A stretch of 21,122 nt of DNA from Lachnospiraceae bacterium UBA3273. Lineage in GTDB: Bacteria > Bacillota > Clostridia > Lachnospirales > Lachnospiraceae. Below, one piece after another: positions 1 through 7,103 of this stretch. The notes under the pieces are model-generated. The model made no database searches. It was given only the letters and a program-made list of their open reading frames with translations, and was not told the origin of the DNA. Position numbers and translations under genes: made by a program. The stretch covers positions 1-21,122 of the forward strand of contig DEUB01000015.1 of assembly GCA_002362385.1 (NCBI GenBank), given 5' to 3'. Each line of letters starts with the position of its first letter. Within the stretch, counting starts at the first letter, position 1.

Positions 1-19
1 TCCTTGACAAAGGGTATAG

Positions 20-511
20 TTTAATAAGAGCAGGGTCATTTTTTTAACCACGTCCAGAGAGCACGCTTTGGATGCTTTTGGCGTAGATGCGTCCCAGTAT
101 CTGGTAAAACCCGTGTCGGGAAAGGTGTTGTTTCCGGTAATAGATAAGCTTTTGGCGGATATAGGGGAAATGCGCAGAAGGTATCTTTTGCTCCGTATCG
201 AAGGCAGGATTCAGCGGATAGCAGTTGATGACATTGCTTATTGCGAAGCCCAGGGGAAAATACAGCGCCTGTATCTGACAAACGGTATGCAGTGTGTGCT
301 TAGGATAACAATAACGGAAATCTATGGGATGCTTTCCCGCTATGAGAACTTTGTGAGGGTCGGAATCGCTTATGTCGTAAATCTGGACCATGTAGACAGT
401 TTGAACGCCCAGGAACTTCAGATGGATAACGGAAAGAAGATCTATCTGCCGAGAGGCTCCTATCAGCCCTTAAGGGAAAAGTATTTTGGTTATTACTGCG
501 AGGAGGGATAA
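20..511 (+). CDS. LytTR-family response regulator, N-terminally truncated remnant
   Basis: The readable frame starts within the end of a receiver domain: codons 35-115 read VIFLTTS, then an AFGVDASQYLVKP stretch whose KP dipeptide is the conserved receiver lysine region. A complete C-terminal LytTR DNA-binding domain follows (about positions 180-505), with the typical YCEAQGK, FVRVGIAYVVNL and NGKKIYLPR blocks. The acidic pocket and phospho-acceptor Asp of the receiver are missing. In this frame there are stops at 5-7 and 17-19, so the break is in the sequence and not just the window edge. The first usable start is TTG at 68, with no convincing ribosome binding site. The other two frames of the first 50 bases do not give an obvious continuation. 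The stop lies two bases before the next gene's ATG, so the two were probably translationally coupled. It is either a frameshifted or 5'-deleted pseudogene, or a small LytTR-only protein begun at TTG 68. Confidence 0.6.
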   Translation, partial: FNKSRVIFLTTSREHALDAFGVDASQYLVKPVSGKVLFPVIDKLLADIGEMRRRYLLLRIEGRIQRIAVDDIAYCEAQGKIQRLYLTNGMQCVLRITITEIYGMLSRYENFVRVGIAYVVNLDHVDSLNAQELQMDNGKKIYLPRGSYQPLREKYFGYYCEEG

Positions 512-513
512 AT

Positions 514-1185
514 ATGTACCGGATCATGATTATTGAGGATGAGTTTGCTTTGGCTGACGCCATAAAAAGACAGATAGAAGGATGGGGAAATGAGGCCTGT
601 CTTGTGAAGGATTTTCAGAATGTCATGCAGAAATTCACAGAGTTTGATCCCCATTTGATCCTGATCGATATTATGCTTCCTTTTTACAACGGATATTACT
701 GGTGCACGGAAATTAGAAAGGTTTCCAGCGTACCGGTTATTTTTATTTCCTCCGCTTCCGATAATATGAATATCGTCATGGCCATTAATATGGGCGGGGA
801 TGATTTTATTGCAAAGCCTTTTGATCTGAATGTGCTCAACGCCAAGATACAGGCGATTCTCAGAAGGACCTATGATCTGGCGGGGAAGGTTCCCATATTG
901 GAGCAGAACGGAGCGATCCTGAATCTTAATGATATGACGCTTTCTTATGAAGAGGAGAAACTGGAACTGACCAAGAATGAGTTTTTAATATTACAGACGC
1001 TTATGGAAAATAAAGGAAAAGTAGTGAGCAGGAATACGCTTATGACCCGTCTCTGGGAGGATGACTGCTATGTGGAAGAAAATACGCTGACCGTAAATAT
1101 TACAAGGCTTAGGAAGAAGCTGGAGCAGGCAGGTCTGACGGACTTTATTAAAACCAAGACAGGGAAGGGATATATAATCGGATAG
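514..1185 (+). CDS. bceR: OmpR/PhoB-family response regulator, BceR-like
   Basis: This 223-residue protein has the full two-domain OmpR layout. The receiver occupies about residues 1-115: acidic pair E8/D9, phospho-acceptor D52 in LILIDIMLP, S80, and K101 in the AKPF motif. The winged-helix DNA-binding domain covers about 125-223, with LTKNEFLILQTLMENKGKVVS and the recognition-helix region NTLTVNITRLRKKL. The AGGAGG ribosome binding site sits inside the end of the preceding gene. The histidine kinase follows after 21 bases and the Bce-type ABC transporter lies just beyond it. From family knowledge, BceR-like regulators are phosphorylated by their intramembrane-sensing kinase on peptide-antibiotic stress and activate the neighbouring transporter promoter. 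A matching operator lies upstream of the ATPase gene. The Bce assignment rests on this context plus the operator; the gene symbol is by analogy. Confidence 0.88.
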   Translation: MYRIMIIEDEFALADAIKRQIEGWGNEACLVKDFQNVMQKFTEFDPHLILIDIMLPFYNGYYWCTEIRKVSSVPVIFISSASDNMNIVMAINMGGDDFIAKPFDLNVLNAKIQAILRRTYDLAGKVPILEQNGAILNLNDMTLSYEEEKLELTKNEFLILQTLMENKGKVVSRNTLMTRLWEDDCYVEENTLTVNITRLRKKLEQAGLTDFIKTKTGKGYIIG

Positions 1186-1206
1186 AAGAGAAAGGCAGAA
1201 CAGTAA

Positions 1207-2250
1207 ATGGCAGGAAGGAAAAAAGAGCAGGGAGAAAAGAATAGTGAAAAAGTAAGGATTGCAGGTGTTTTTGTCCGTTATTTGTATCAATACCGTTTTA
1301 CGATCTTCATGTATTTTATATTCATCCTTATCTTCAGGGGGATATTTTTTTTGTATCAGGTGGAAAAGGAGGCGGTGCTTTACGGAACCATGTTATGCCT
1401 TCTGCTGCTTGTGATCGTTCTGCCGGTGCATTTTATCCATTATTATTTAAAGCATAAAGAGCTTTTTGAATTGAGGAAGAGGAGCTATCTTGAAGCAAAG
1501 CAGATTCCGAAAACAGGAAGTCTTATAGAAAATGATTACCGGGAGCTGCTTTTGGAGTGGATCGGGAATACCGCCAGGGAAAAGAGAAACTTAAGGATTT
1601 TTAAAGAAAACAGCGTGGAATTCTATTCCACATGGGTACACCAGATCAAAACTCCTATTGCAGTAATGCGGCTTTGGCTTCAGGAAGAGGATACGGAAGA
1701 AAACGGCCGGCTTTTATTGGAATTATCCAGGATCGAACAATATGCGGATATGGTTTTATCCTATTTCAGGCTGGATACTACTGCCAGGGACCTGGTAATC
1801 AGGCAATATCCCCTGGATGAGATCATCAGGAGCTGTATCAGGAGATATGCTTCCTGGTTTGTTACAAAGGGCATCAGCGTCCACTATGAAAAAACGGATT
1901 GTAAGATATTGACGGATAGAAAGTGGCTGATCTTTATGATAGAACAGATTTTGTCAAATGCCATTAAATATACGGATGAAGGGAGTATTACGATCCGGGT
2001 GGAGGAAGGCCCTGTCCTATATATAGAAGATACGGGTATCGGAATTGCCGAGGAAGACCTGCCGCGGATATTTGAAAAAGGCTTTACCGGTTATAACGGA
2101 AGGGCTGATAAAAAATCCACGGGAATCGGGCTGTATCTTGTAAAGAGGTGCGTGGATCTATTGGGAACACCGGTAAATGTGGAGTCGGAGCCGGGAAAGG
2201 GAACGGTCTTTTCGATCGATCTTAGGAAAAAGTATATGGAATTGGAGTAA
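1207..2250 (+). CDS. bceS: Intramembrane-sensing histidine kinase, BceS-like
   Basis: This 347-residue kinase has two transmembrane helices near the N-terminus (about residues 31-50 and 57-80), separated by only a few residues. That is the hallmark of intramembrane-sensing kinases that lack an extracellular sensor domain. The phospho-acceptor is H145 in STWVHQIKTP. The HATPase domain shows the N box with N251 (QILSNAIKYT), the G1 box DTGIGI from D275, an F box around IFEKGFTG, and the G2 box TGIGLYLVKR near 305-314. In characterised Bce systems such kinases do not detect the drug alone but read the activity of the BceAB transporter, with which they form a complex; that is inferred here from the adjacent transporter. 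The start at 1207 is preceded by only a weak AAAGG-like site 13 bases upstream. Its partner regulator is immediately upstream, so the pair is co-transcribed. Confidence 0.9.
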   Translation: MAGRKKEQGEKNSEKVRIAGVFVRYLYQYRFTIFMYFIFILIFRGIFFLYQVEKEAVLYGTMLCLLLLVIVLPVHFIHYYLKHKELFELRKRSYLEAKQIPKTGSLIENDYRELLLEWIGNTAREKRNLRIFKENSVEFYSTWVHQIKTPIAVMRLWLQEEDTEENGRLLLELSRIEQYADMVLSYFRLDTTARDLVIRQYPLDEIIRSCIRRYASWFVTKGISVHYEKTDCKILTDRKWLIFMIEQILSNAIKYTDEGSITIRVEEGPVLYIEDTGIGIAEEDLPRIFEKGFTGYNGRADKKSTGIGLYLVKRCVDLLGTPVNVESEPGKGTVFSIDLRKKYMELE

Positions 2251-2285
2251 GGGCCCGGCCCGAAAGTGCGGGAGCAGAAAGCATC

Positions 2286-2299
2286 TTACAAAAATGTAA
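2286..2299. promoter_or_regulatory. BceR-type operator palindrome upstream of the ABC transporter
   Basis: TTACA (2286-2290), AAAA, TGTAA (2295-2299) is a perfect 5-4-5 palindrome. It matches the published TnACA-N4-TGTAA consensus for BceR-like regulators. It lies between the kinase gene and the transporter ATPase gene, centred about 60 bases upstream of the candidate -10, which suits an activator site. Confidence 0.8.
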
Positions 2300-2354
2300 T
2301 ATAAAACAGCTTAAATGTCACAGAAATAGATGTCGGGCATTGGAGCTGTTTTGT

Positions 2355-2382
2355 TATAGTAAGGGTACAAAAACAAAGGAGG
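2355..2382 (+). promoter_or_regulatory. Candidate activator-dependent -10 and RBS of the transporter operon
   Basis: TATAGT at 2355-2360 is a good -10 hexamer, but no TTGACA-like -35 is present 16-18 bases upstream (the region reads about TGTCGG), as expected for an activator-dependent promoter. AAAGGAGG at 2375-2382 is a strong ribosome binding site for the ATG at 2390. A 9-bp inverted repeat (AAAACAGCT 2303-2311, AGCTGTTTT 2344-2352) brackets the missing -35. Confidence 0.5.
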
Positions 2383-2389
2383 CATAAAA

Positions 2390-3157
2390 ATGGCAATTTT
2401 AGAGGTAAAAAGCCTGAACAAAATTTATACTACCAGATTCGGAGGGAATCAGGTTGAAGCTCTTTCCAACGTATCCTTTCTTGTGGAGCAGGGCGAATAT
2501 ATTGCGATCATGGGAGAATCCGGCTCGGGTAAGACGACGCTTCTTAACATCCTGGCGGCTCTTGATACGCCCACAGGCGGGGAGGTCATTTTAGACGGGA
2601 AAAACTTATCCACAGTAAAAGAAAAACAGATGTCCGCTTTCCGCCGGGATAATCTGGGATTTGTATTCCAGGATTTTAACCTTTTGGATACCTTTTCCCT
2701 GTATGATAACATTTCACTTCCGCTGGTATTGATGAAAAAGGAATATCCCGAGATAAGGGATAGGGTAGAGACGATCTCTTATAAGCTGGGGATCCATGAG
2801 CTTCTCCGGAAGTTTCCTTACGAGGTATCCGGAGGGCAGAAACAGAGGGTGGCAGTGGCAAGGGCGCTGATCACGGAACCTAAGCTGATATTAGCGGATG
2901 AACCTACCGGCGCGTTGGATTCTTCCTCTACAGACAGCCTTTTAAATCTTTTTAATAAGATCAATGAAGAAGGGCAGACCATCTTAATGGTAACGCATTC
3001 CATAAAAGCGGCAAGTCATGCGGGAAGGGTGCTTTTCATCAAGGATGGAGAGGTATTCCATCAGATTTACAAAGGAAGCAACAGCAATCAGGAAATGTAT
3101 CAGAAGATTTCCGATACGCTGACATTTATATCGACGGGTGGTGAGTTGGATGAGTAG
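2390..3157 (+). CDS. bceA: ABC transporter ATP-binding protein, BceA-like (peptide antibiotic resistance)
   Basis: This 255-residue single ABC domain belongs to the MacB/LolD/BceA-like group that energises FtsX-type permeases. The motifs are complete: Walker A GESGSGKT (42-49), Q-loop Q94 in FVFQDFNLLD, signature VSGGQ (146-150), Walker B LILADEPTGALD with the catalytic glutamate at 171, and switch histidine H203. The permease overlaps the 3' end of this gene, so the two are translationally coupled. In characterised Bce systems this ATPase powers release of cell-wall-active peptides (bacitracin, lantibiotics) from their lipid targets and drives signalling by the kinase. It has its own promoter downstream of the BceR-type palindrome. 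The actual peptide cannot be deduced from the sequence. Confidence 0.9.
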   Translation: MAILEVKSLNKIYTTRFGGNQVEALSNVSFLVEQGEYIAIMGESGSGKTTLLNILAALDTPTGGEVILDGKNLSTVKEKQMSAFRRDNLGFVFQDFNLLDTFSLYDNISLPLVLMKKEYPEIRDRVETISYKLGIHELLRKFPYEVSGGQKQRVAVARALITEPKLILADEPTGALDSSSTDSLLNLFNKINEEGQTILMVTHSIKAASHAGRVLFIKDGEVFHQIYKGSNSNQEMYQKISDTLTFISTGGELDE

Positions 3158-5165
3158 TTTCTTTTATGCAAGATTAGCTGCCAGTAACATTAAGAAAAAC
3201 AGGCAGATTTATGTTCCTTATATTATTACCTGCATCATAACGATCGCCTTTTATTATATTATGAAATCCTTGTCCTTAAACGAGGGACTTGACAGCTTAT
3301 ACGGCGGGGGGACCATCAGGCAGACTTTAGGACTTGGATGTAATGTAGTCATGATCTTTGCCGTGATCTTTCTGTTCTATACCAACAGCTTTCTAATGAA
3401 GCGCAGGGAAAAGGAATTTGGACTGTTCCACATTCTGGGGATGGAAAAAAAGCACCTGATGCGCGTGACGGGAATCGAGACCTTATATATTGCGCTGCTT
3501 GGTCTTAGCTTCGGATTTCTGTTTGGAATCGTTCTGGACAAAACGATGTTCCTCTTGATTCTGAGGGTTTTGGGAAGGGAAGTCTCTTTGGGCTTTTATA
3601 TTTCCAGGGAAGCGATCGTCTCCACGATCACACTTTTTCTGGCAATTTTCTTTTTGATATTTTTAAATACTGCAAGGAGATTGGGCTTCAGTAAGCCTAT
3701 AGAATTGTTAAAAGGCAGTAACGTAGGAGAAAAGGAACCCAGGGCGAACTGGCTCTTTGCAATCGCGGGCGTTTTGTGTCTGGGAGCAGGCTATTATCTG
3801 GCGGTTACGGTACAAAATCCCGTAACAGCGATCATGGTATTTTTTGTGGCAGTTATTTTGGTCATTGCCGGAACCTACCTGCTTTTTACGGCCGGAAGCA
3901 TCGTATTGTTAAAGCTGCTGCGTGCCAATAAACGTTATTATTACAAAACAAGGCATTTTATCGGGATTTCCGGTATGCTGTACCGAATGAAGCAGAATGC
4001 GGTTGGATTGTCCAATATCTGTATTTTATCTACCATGGTATTAGTTATGGTTTCATCTACCACGGCTTTGATGATAGGTTCCGACGATCTTGTTTCCACC
4101 CGCTATCCCTATGATTTCACTTACTATGGCTACGAAACCCATTATGGAGATATCGATTATGCAAACAGGGAAGCGCTTTTTGACCAGACCCTCGAAAATA
4201 ACGGACTGACTAAAACGGAAAGCGTCCGGTTTCGGATACTGAATTTTACAGCGGTTAAAGAAGGGGATGGATTTACTATCAGGGAAGGCATAGACAGCGC
4301 GGGCTTCTTAGAAGACTTTGAAGAAATGGCTTTTATTACGCTGGATGATTATAACCGGTCCATGGGAGAGAATATAACTTTAAATGACGATGAGGTCATG
4401 GTTTATTCCAACCGGTCAAAGATAAAATCCGATAAGCTGGTCTTAGACGACTTTGAATTTAAAATCGTAAAGCAGCTCCAGGCGTTTCAATGTGTAGGCA
4501 GCGGGGCTTTGGCTTCCAATATTACCAGTTCCCATATTATCGTAGTAAAATCTCCCGAAATCATCGACGCCCTGTATGAATATCAAAAGGAACGATATAA
4601 AGACATGGCGGGCGGAATCGATTATATATACGGAGTGGATGTAGATGGGGAAGATGAGGCACAGCTAAGCGCTTACGAACAGATCCGCGCGGGGCTGGGC
4701 CAGCTGGGGATCCCGGAGAATGAAGCGGTCGGAAGAGTGGAGAGCAGGGTGGAAGGCGCCCAGGGCTTCTACGATATTTACGGCGGGCTGTTTTTTATCG
4801 GTATCTTTTTAGGGCTGCTCTTTACCGTTGCCATGATCCTGCTCATCTATTATAAGCAGATCACGGAGGGTTATTACGACAGGGAGAGATACGTTATCAT
4901 GCAGAATGTGGGCATGAGCCAGAAGGATGTAAAGGCATCCATCCACTCCCAGATACTGACGGTATTTTTCCTGCCCCTTATAACGGCCGGTATCCATTTG
5001 TTTTTTGCTTATCCTATTGTGGAGAAGATCCTGGCTATTCTGAATCTCAGCAATACCAGATTGTATGTTTACTGTACCATCGGATGCGTTGCCGTATTCT
5101 CCCTGTTATATGTGATCATTTACGGATGGACGGCTAAACTGTATTATGCCATTGTAAAGAAATAG
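3150..5165 (+). CDS. bceB: ABC transporter permease, BceB-like FtsX family
   Basis: This 671-residue membrane protein has the BceB layout: an N-terminal helix, a block of helices up to about residue 310, a large extracellular segment of roughly 230 residues (about 315-545, with few hydrophobic stretches), then three C-terminal helices (about 550, 610 and 645 onward). The extracellular segment is the characteristic peptide-recognition and signalling domain of Bce permeases. I chose ATG 3150 because it gives a normal BceB-like N-terminus (MSSFFYARLAASNIKKN) and overlaps the ATPase stop as ATGAGTAG. A GTG at 3138 would add four residues. The MKRREKEFGLFHILGM segment after the third helix is typical of FtsX/BceB permeases. 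It forms the transporter with the preceding ATPase and probably a sensory complex with the BceS-like kinase. Confidence 0.9.
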   Translation: MSSFFYARLAASNIKKNRQIYVPYIITCIITIAFYYIMKSLSLNEGLDSLYGGGTIRQTLGLGCNVVMIFAVIFLFYTNSFLMKRREKEFGLFHILGMEKKHLMRVTGIETLYIALLGLSFGFLFGIVLDKTMFLLILRVLGREVSLGFYISREAIVSTITLFLAIFFLIFLNTARRLGFSKPIELLKGSNVGEKEPRANWLFAIAGVLCLGAGYYLAVTVQNPVTAIMVFFVAVILVIAGTYLLFTAGSIVLLKLLRANKRYYYKTRHFIGISGMLYRMKQNAVGLSNICILSTMVLVMVSSTTALMIGSDDLVSTRYPYDFTYYGYETHYGDIDYANREALFDQTLENNGLTKTESVRFRILNFTAVKEGDGFTIREGIDSAGFLEDFEEMAFITLDDYNRSMGENITLNDDEVMVYSNRSKIKSDKLVLDDFEFKIVKQLQAFQCVGSGALASNITSSHIIVVKSPEIIDALYEYQKERYKDMAGGIDYIYGVDVDGEDEAQLSAYEQIRAGLGQLGIPENEAVGRVESRVEGAQGFYDIYGGLFFIGIFLGLLFTVAMILLIYYKQITEGYYDRERYVIMQNVGMSQKDVKASIHSQILTVFFLPLITAGIHLFFAYPIVEKILAILNLSNTRLYVYCTIGCVAVFSLLYVIIYGWTAKLYYAIVKK

Positions 5166-5170
5166 ATTTA

Positions 5171-5267
5171 CCCTCTCCTTTATCTGTGTTAATATTATAA
5201 GCAATTACAAAAGTCCTAAGCAAGCGTTTGGCAATTGTTTATGATACGAAACAGATAAAGGGGAGGG
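5171..5267 (+). promoter_or_regulatory. Inverted-repeat leader enclosing the MATE gene's ribosome binding site
   Basis: CCCTCTCCTTTATCTGT (5171-5187) and ACAGATAAAGGGGAGGG (5251-5267) are complementary over 17 bases, with one A-to-G difference that would be a G·U pair in RNA. The loop is 63 bases. The 3' arm contains GGGGAGGG, the only ribosome binding site for the GTG at 5274, and is followed by ATTTTT. As RNA it could hide the ribosome binding site or act as a terminator or attenuator. The loop does not match any riboswitch I know. It may also terminate the bceAB transcript. Confidence 0.5.
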
Positions 5268-5273
5268 ATTTTT

Positions 5274-6647
5274 GTGGCTCAATTGGAAAAAGATCTGACA
5301 AAGGGAAACGTGTGGAAACAGTTGGTCTTATTCGCGATCCCTTTTTTCGCCAGCAATTTGATACAATCCGTATACAGCGTTGCGGACATGATGATCGTAT
5401 CCCGATTCGGGGGAACTGACAGCGTGTCGGGAGTCAGCATCAGCAGCATGGTCATGTTGATCGTTACCAATCTGGCGGCAGGGATCGCTACCGGGGGCAC
5501 GGTTATGATCGGACAGTTTCTGGGAGCGGGCGAGAGGGAGAAGATAAAGAAATCCATCAGCACGCTTTTTATAACGCTGGCGGTGCTGGCAGTGATCTTA
5601 ACAGGAGGTCTTGTCGCGTTTATTAATCCGCTGCTGGAGGTTCTGAATACGCCTGCCGAAGCATTTAAAGAGGCCTATGGATATCTGCTCATAAGCCTTT
5701 TAGGCATTGTGTTCATTTTGGGATACAATGCTTTAGGAGCCGTTATGAGGGGAATGGGGGACGGAAAGACGCCCCTGAAATTTGTTACGGTGGCATGTGT
5801 CGTCAATATTGTCCTGGATATTGTCTTTGTAAAAGAATTACATATGGGGGCCGCGGGAGCAGCTGGGGCGACGGTAATAGCCCAGGGGGTTTCCATGATC
5901 TCCTGCGTTGTTTATCTGATCCGTAACCGGTTCATTTTTGACTTTCACTTATCTTCCTTCCGGTTTGCGGGGGAAATGTTTGTAATGCTTATAAAGGTTG
6001 GGCTTCCAAGCGCGGTGCAGCAGGCCGCCACTAATTTTTCTTTTCTGGTCCTGGGCGCCCAGATCAACCGTATTGCAGGAGTGGCGGCAAGTGCGGCCAC
6101 AGGCATTGTCAGCAAGTTCAACAGCTTTGCCCTGCTTCCGGAGGTGGCGGTCAGCATGTCCGTTGCCGCCATGATTTCCCAGAACATGGGAGTGGGAGAT
6201 ATAAAAAGAACAAAGAAAGTTACCGGCTACGGCCTGGTACTATGCTGTGGGATCAGTATTGTGATCTTTACCTTTGTACAGGTATTTCCCCATGAAGTCT
6301 TCCGGCTGTTTGGGGCAAAGGAGGATGTGGTTAACGTAGGCGTGCTTTATATGAGATCTTTTTCTTTTGAGTATGTTGTCATGCCCTTTATTGTTGCCTT
6401 AAACGGTGTTTTTATCGGTACGGGAAACGGCTGGGTCAGCCTGATCACTGACACCACCTCAGCTTTTCTGGTAAGAATTCCACTGGCAGTATATCTGGGG
6501 ACTACGGCGGGATTGGGAGTCTTTGGCATAGGCTGTGCCGTACCCTGCGCAACCTTTGTGGGAACGCTGATCACTTTTGCATTTTATCTTAGCGGCTGCT
6601 GGAAAAAGAGTACCATCATTGCCCGGCCGCAAAAGGAAATATTCTAG
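5274..6647 (+). CDS. MATE-family multidrug efflux transporter
   Basis: This 457-residue protein has about 12 hydrophobic helices arranged as two homologous halves (about residues 15-210 and 230-440). It matches the MATE family (DinF/NorM superfamily), which exports cationic drugs and other organic compounds in exchange for Na+ or H+. Family-like stretches include the opening LTKGNVWKQLVLFAIPFFASNL segment, LGAVMRGMGDGKTPL (half 1 end of helix 4) and GVFIGTGNGWVSL at the equivalent place in half 2. The GTG start at 5274 is set by the GGGGAGGG ribosome binding site, which sits in a strong inverted repeat. The next gene follows after eight bases, so they share a transcript. Substrate cannot be predicted. 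Confidence 0.9.
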   Translation: MAQLEKDLTKGNVWKQLVLFAIPFFASNLIQSVYSVADMMIVSRFGGTDSVSGVSISSMVMLIVTNLAAGIATGGTVMIGQFLGAGEREKIKKSISTLFITLAVLAVILTGGLVAFINPLLEVLNTPAEAFKEAYGYLLISLLGIVFILGYNALGAVMRGMGDGKTPLKFVTVACVVNIVLDIVFVKELHMGAAGAAGATVIAQGVSMISCVVYLIRNRFIFDFHLSSFRFAGEMFVMLIKVGLPSAVQQAATNFSFLVLGAQINRIAGVAASAATGIVSKFNSFALLPEVAVSMSVAAMISQNMGVGDIKRTKKVTGYGLVLCCGISIVIFTFVQVFPHEVFRLFGAKEDVVNVGVLYMRSFSFEYVVMPFIVALNGVFIGTGNGWVSLITDTTSAFLVRIPLAVYLGTTAGLGVFGIGCAVPCATFVGTLITFAFYLSGCWKKSTIIARPQKEIF

Positions 6648-6655
6648 GAGGAAGC

Positions 6656-7051
6656 ATGAAAAGAGAAGTAGATTATAAGATAAATGATAATGGGTCTTAT
6701 ACAGAGATAGTAAAGGTCACGCAAACACCGGAGGACGGGTTTGTATCCGAGGATGAAATGATGCCGTCTGCGGACCGGCATACAAAAAGATTCTTTAAGG
6801 GTTATGCAATAGAAGTAGGTTACACCACCAATGATCCCAGAGTTACAAGACCTTTTGTTTATGGGGCATGCGGACTGATCATCATAATCGGTATCATCCT
6901 GTCGGCGTTCCATGTCTGGATGATCGGAATTCCTTTTATAGGAATGGCCCTGATCATATTTTTCAGTTCCATGAAGAGTATCAATGCAATAGAGAAGGAA
7001 TTGAAGGAAAAAAAGAGACAGGATGTTACAGGGGATAAAAGCGCAGAATAA
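6656..7051 (+). CDS. Unknown small membrane protein co-transcribed with MATE transporter
   Basis: I do not recognise this 131-residue protein. The N-terminal 65 residues are hydrophilic with several acidic residues. Two adjacent hydrophobic segments follow (about 67-88, GACGLIIIIGIILSAFHVW, and 91-107), then a charged C-terminal tail ending in a lysine/glutamate-rich stretch (IEKELKEKKRQD). There is no signal peptide at the start, so both ends are probably cytoplasmic with a helical hairpin in the membrane. The AGGAGG site at 6646-6651 gives a good start at ATG 6656. It lies eight bases after the MATE gene and just before a terminator, so it is the last gene of that operon. An accessory role to the transporter is possible but not shown. 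Confidence 0.75.
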   Translation: MKREVDYKINDNGSYTEIVKVTQTPEDGFVSEDEMMPSADRHTKRFFKGYAIEVGYTTNDPRVTRPFVYGACGLIIIIGIILSAFHVWMIGIPFIGMALIIFFSSMKSINAIEKELKEKKRQDVTGDKSAE

Positions 7052-7063
7052 AAAGAGAATAAT

Positions 7064-7098
7064 AAAAAACGGAGCGAGTGCAGAAATCCCCCGTTTTT
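7064..7098. terminator. Bidirectional rho-independent terminator between convergent genes
   Basis: AAAAACGG (7065-7072) pairs with CCGTTTTT (7091-7098) around an 18-base loop. The T-run lies on the right for plus-strand transcripts, and the A-run becomes a T-run for minus-strand ones. It sits between the stops of the 131-residue gene (plus) and the hydrolase (minus), so it can end both. Confidence 0.75.
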
Positions 7099-7103
7099 AT
7101 CAG

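Noticed and set aside
4..26. TTGACA at 4-9 as a promoter for the LytTR remnant
   Set aside because: No -10-like hexamer occurs at 16-18 bases; TATAGT at 15-20 is far too close.
2253..2275. GC-rich CCCG/CGGG repeat after the kinase gene as a terminator
   Set aside because: The stem is only four pairs and no T-run follows.
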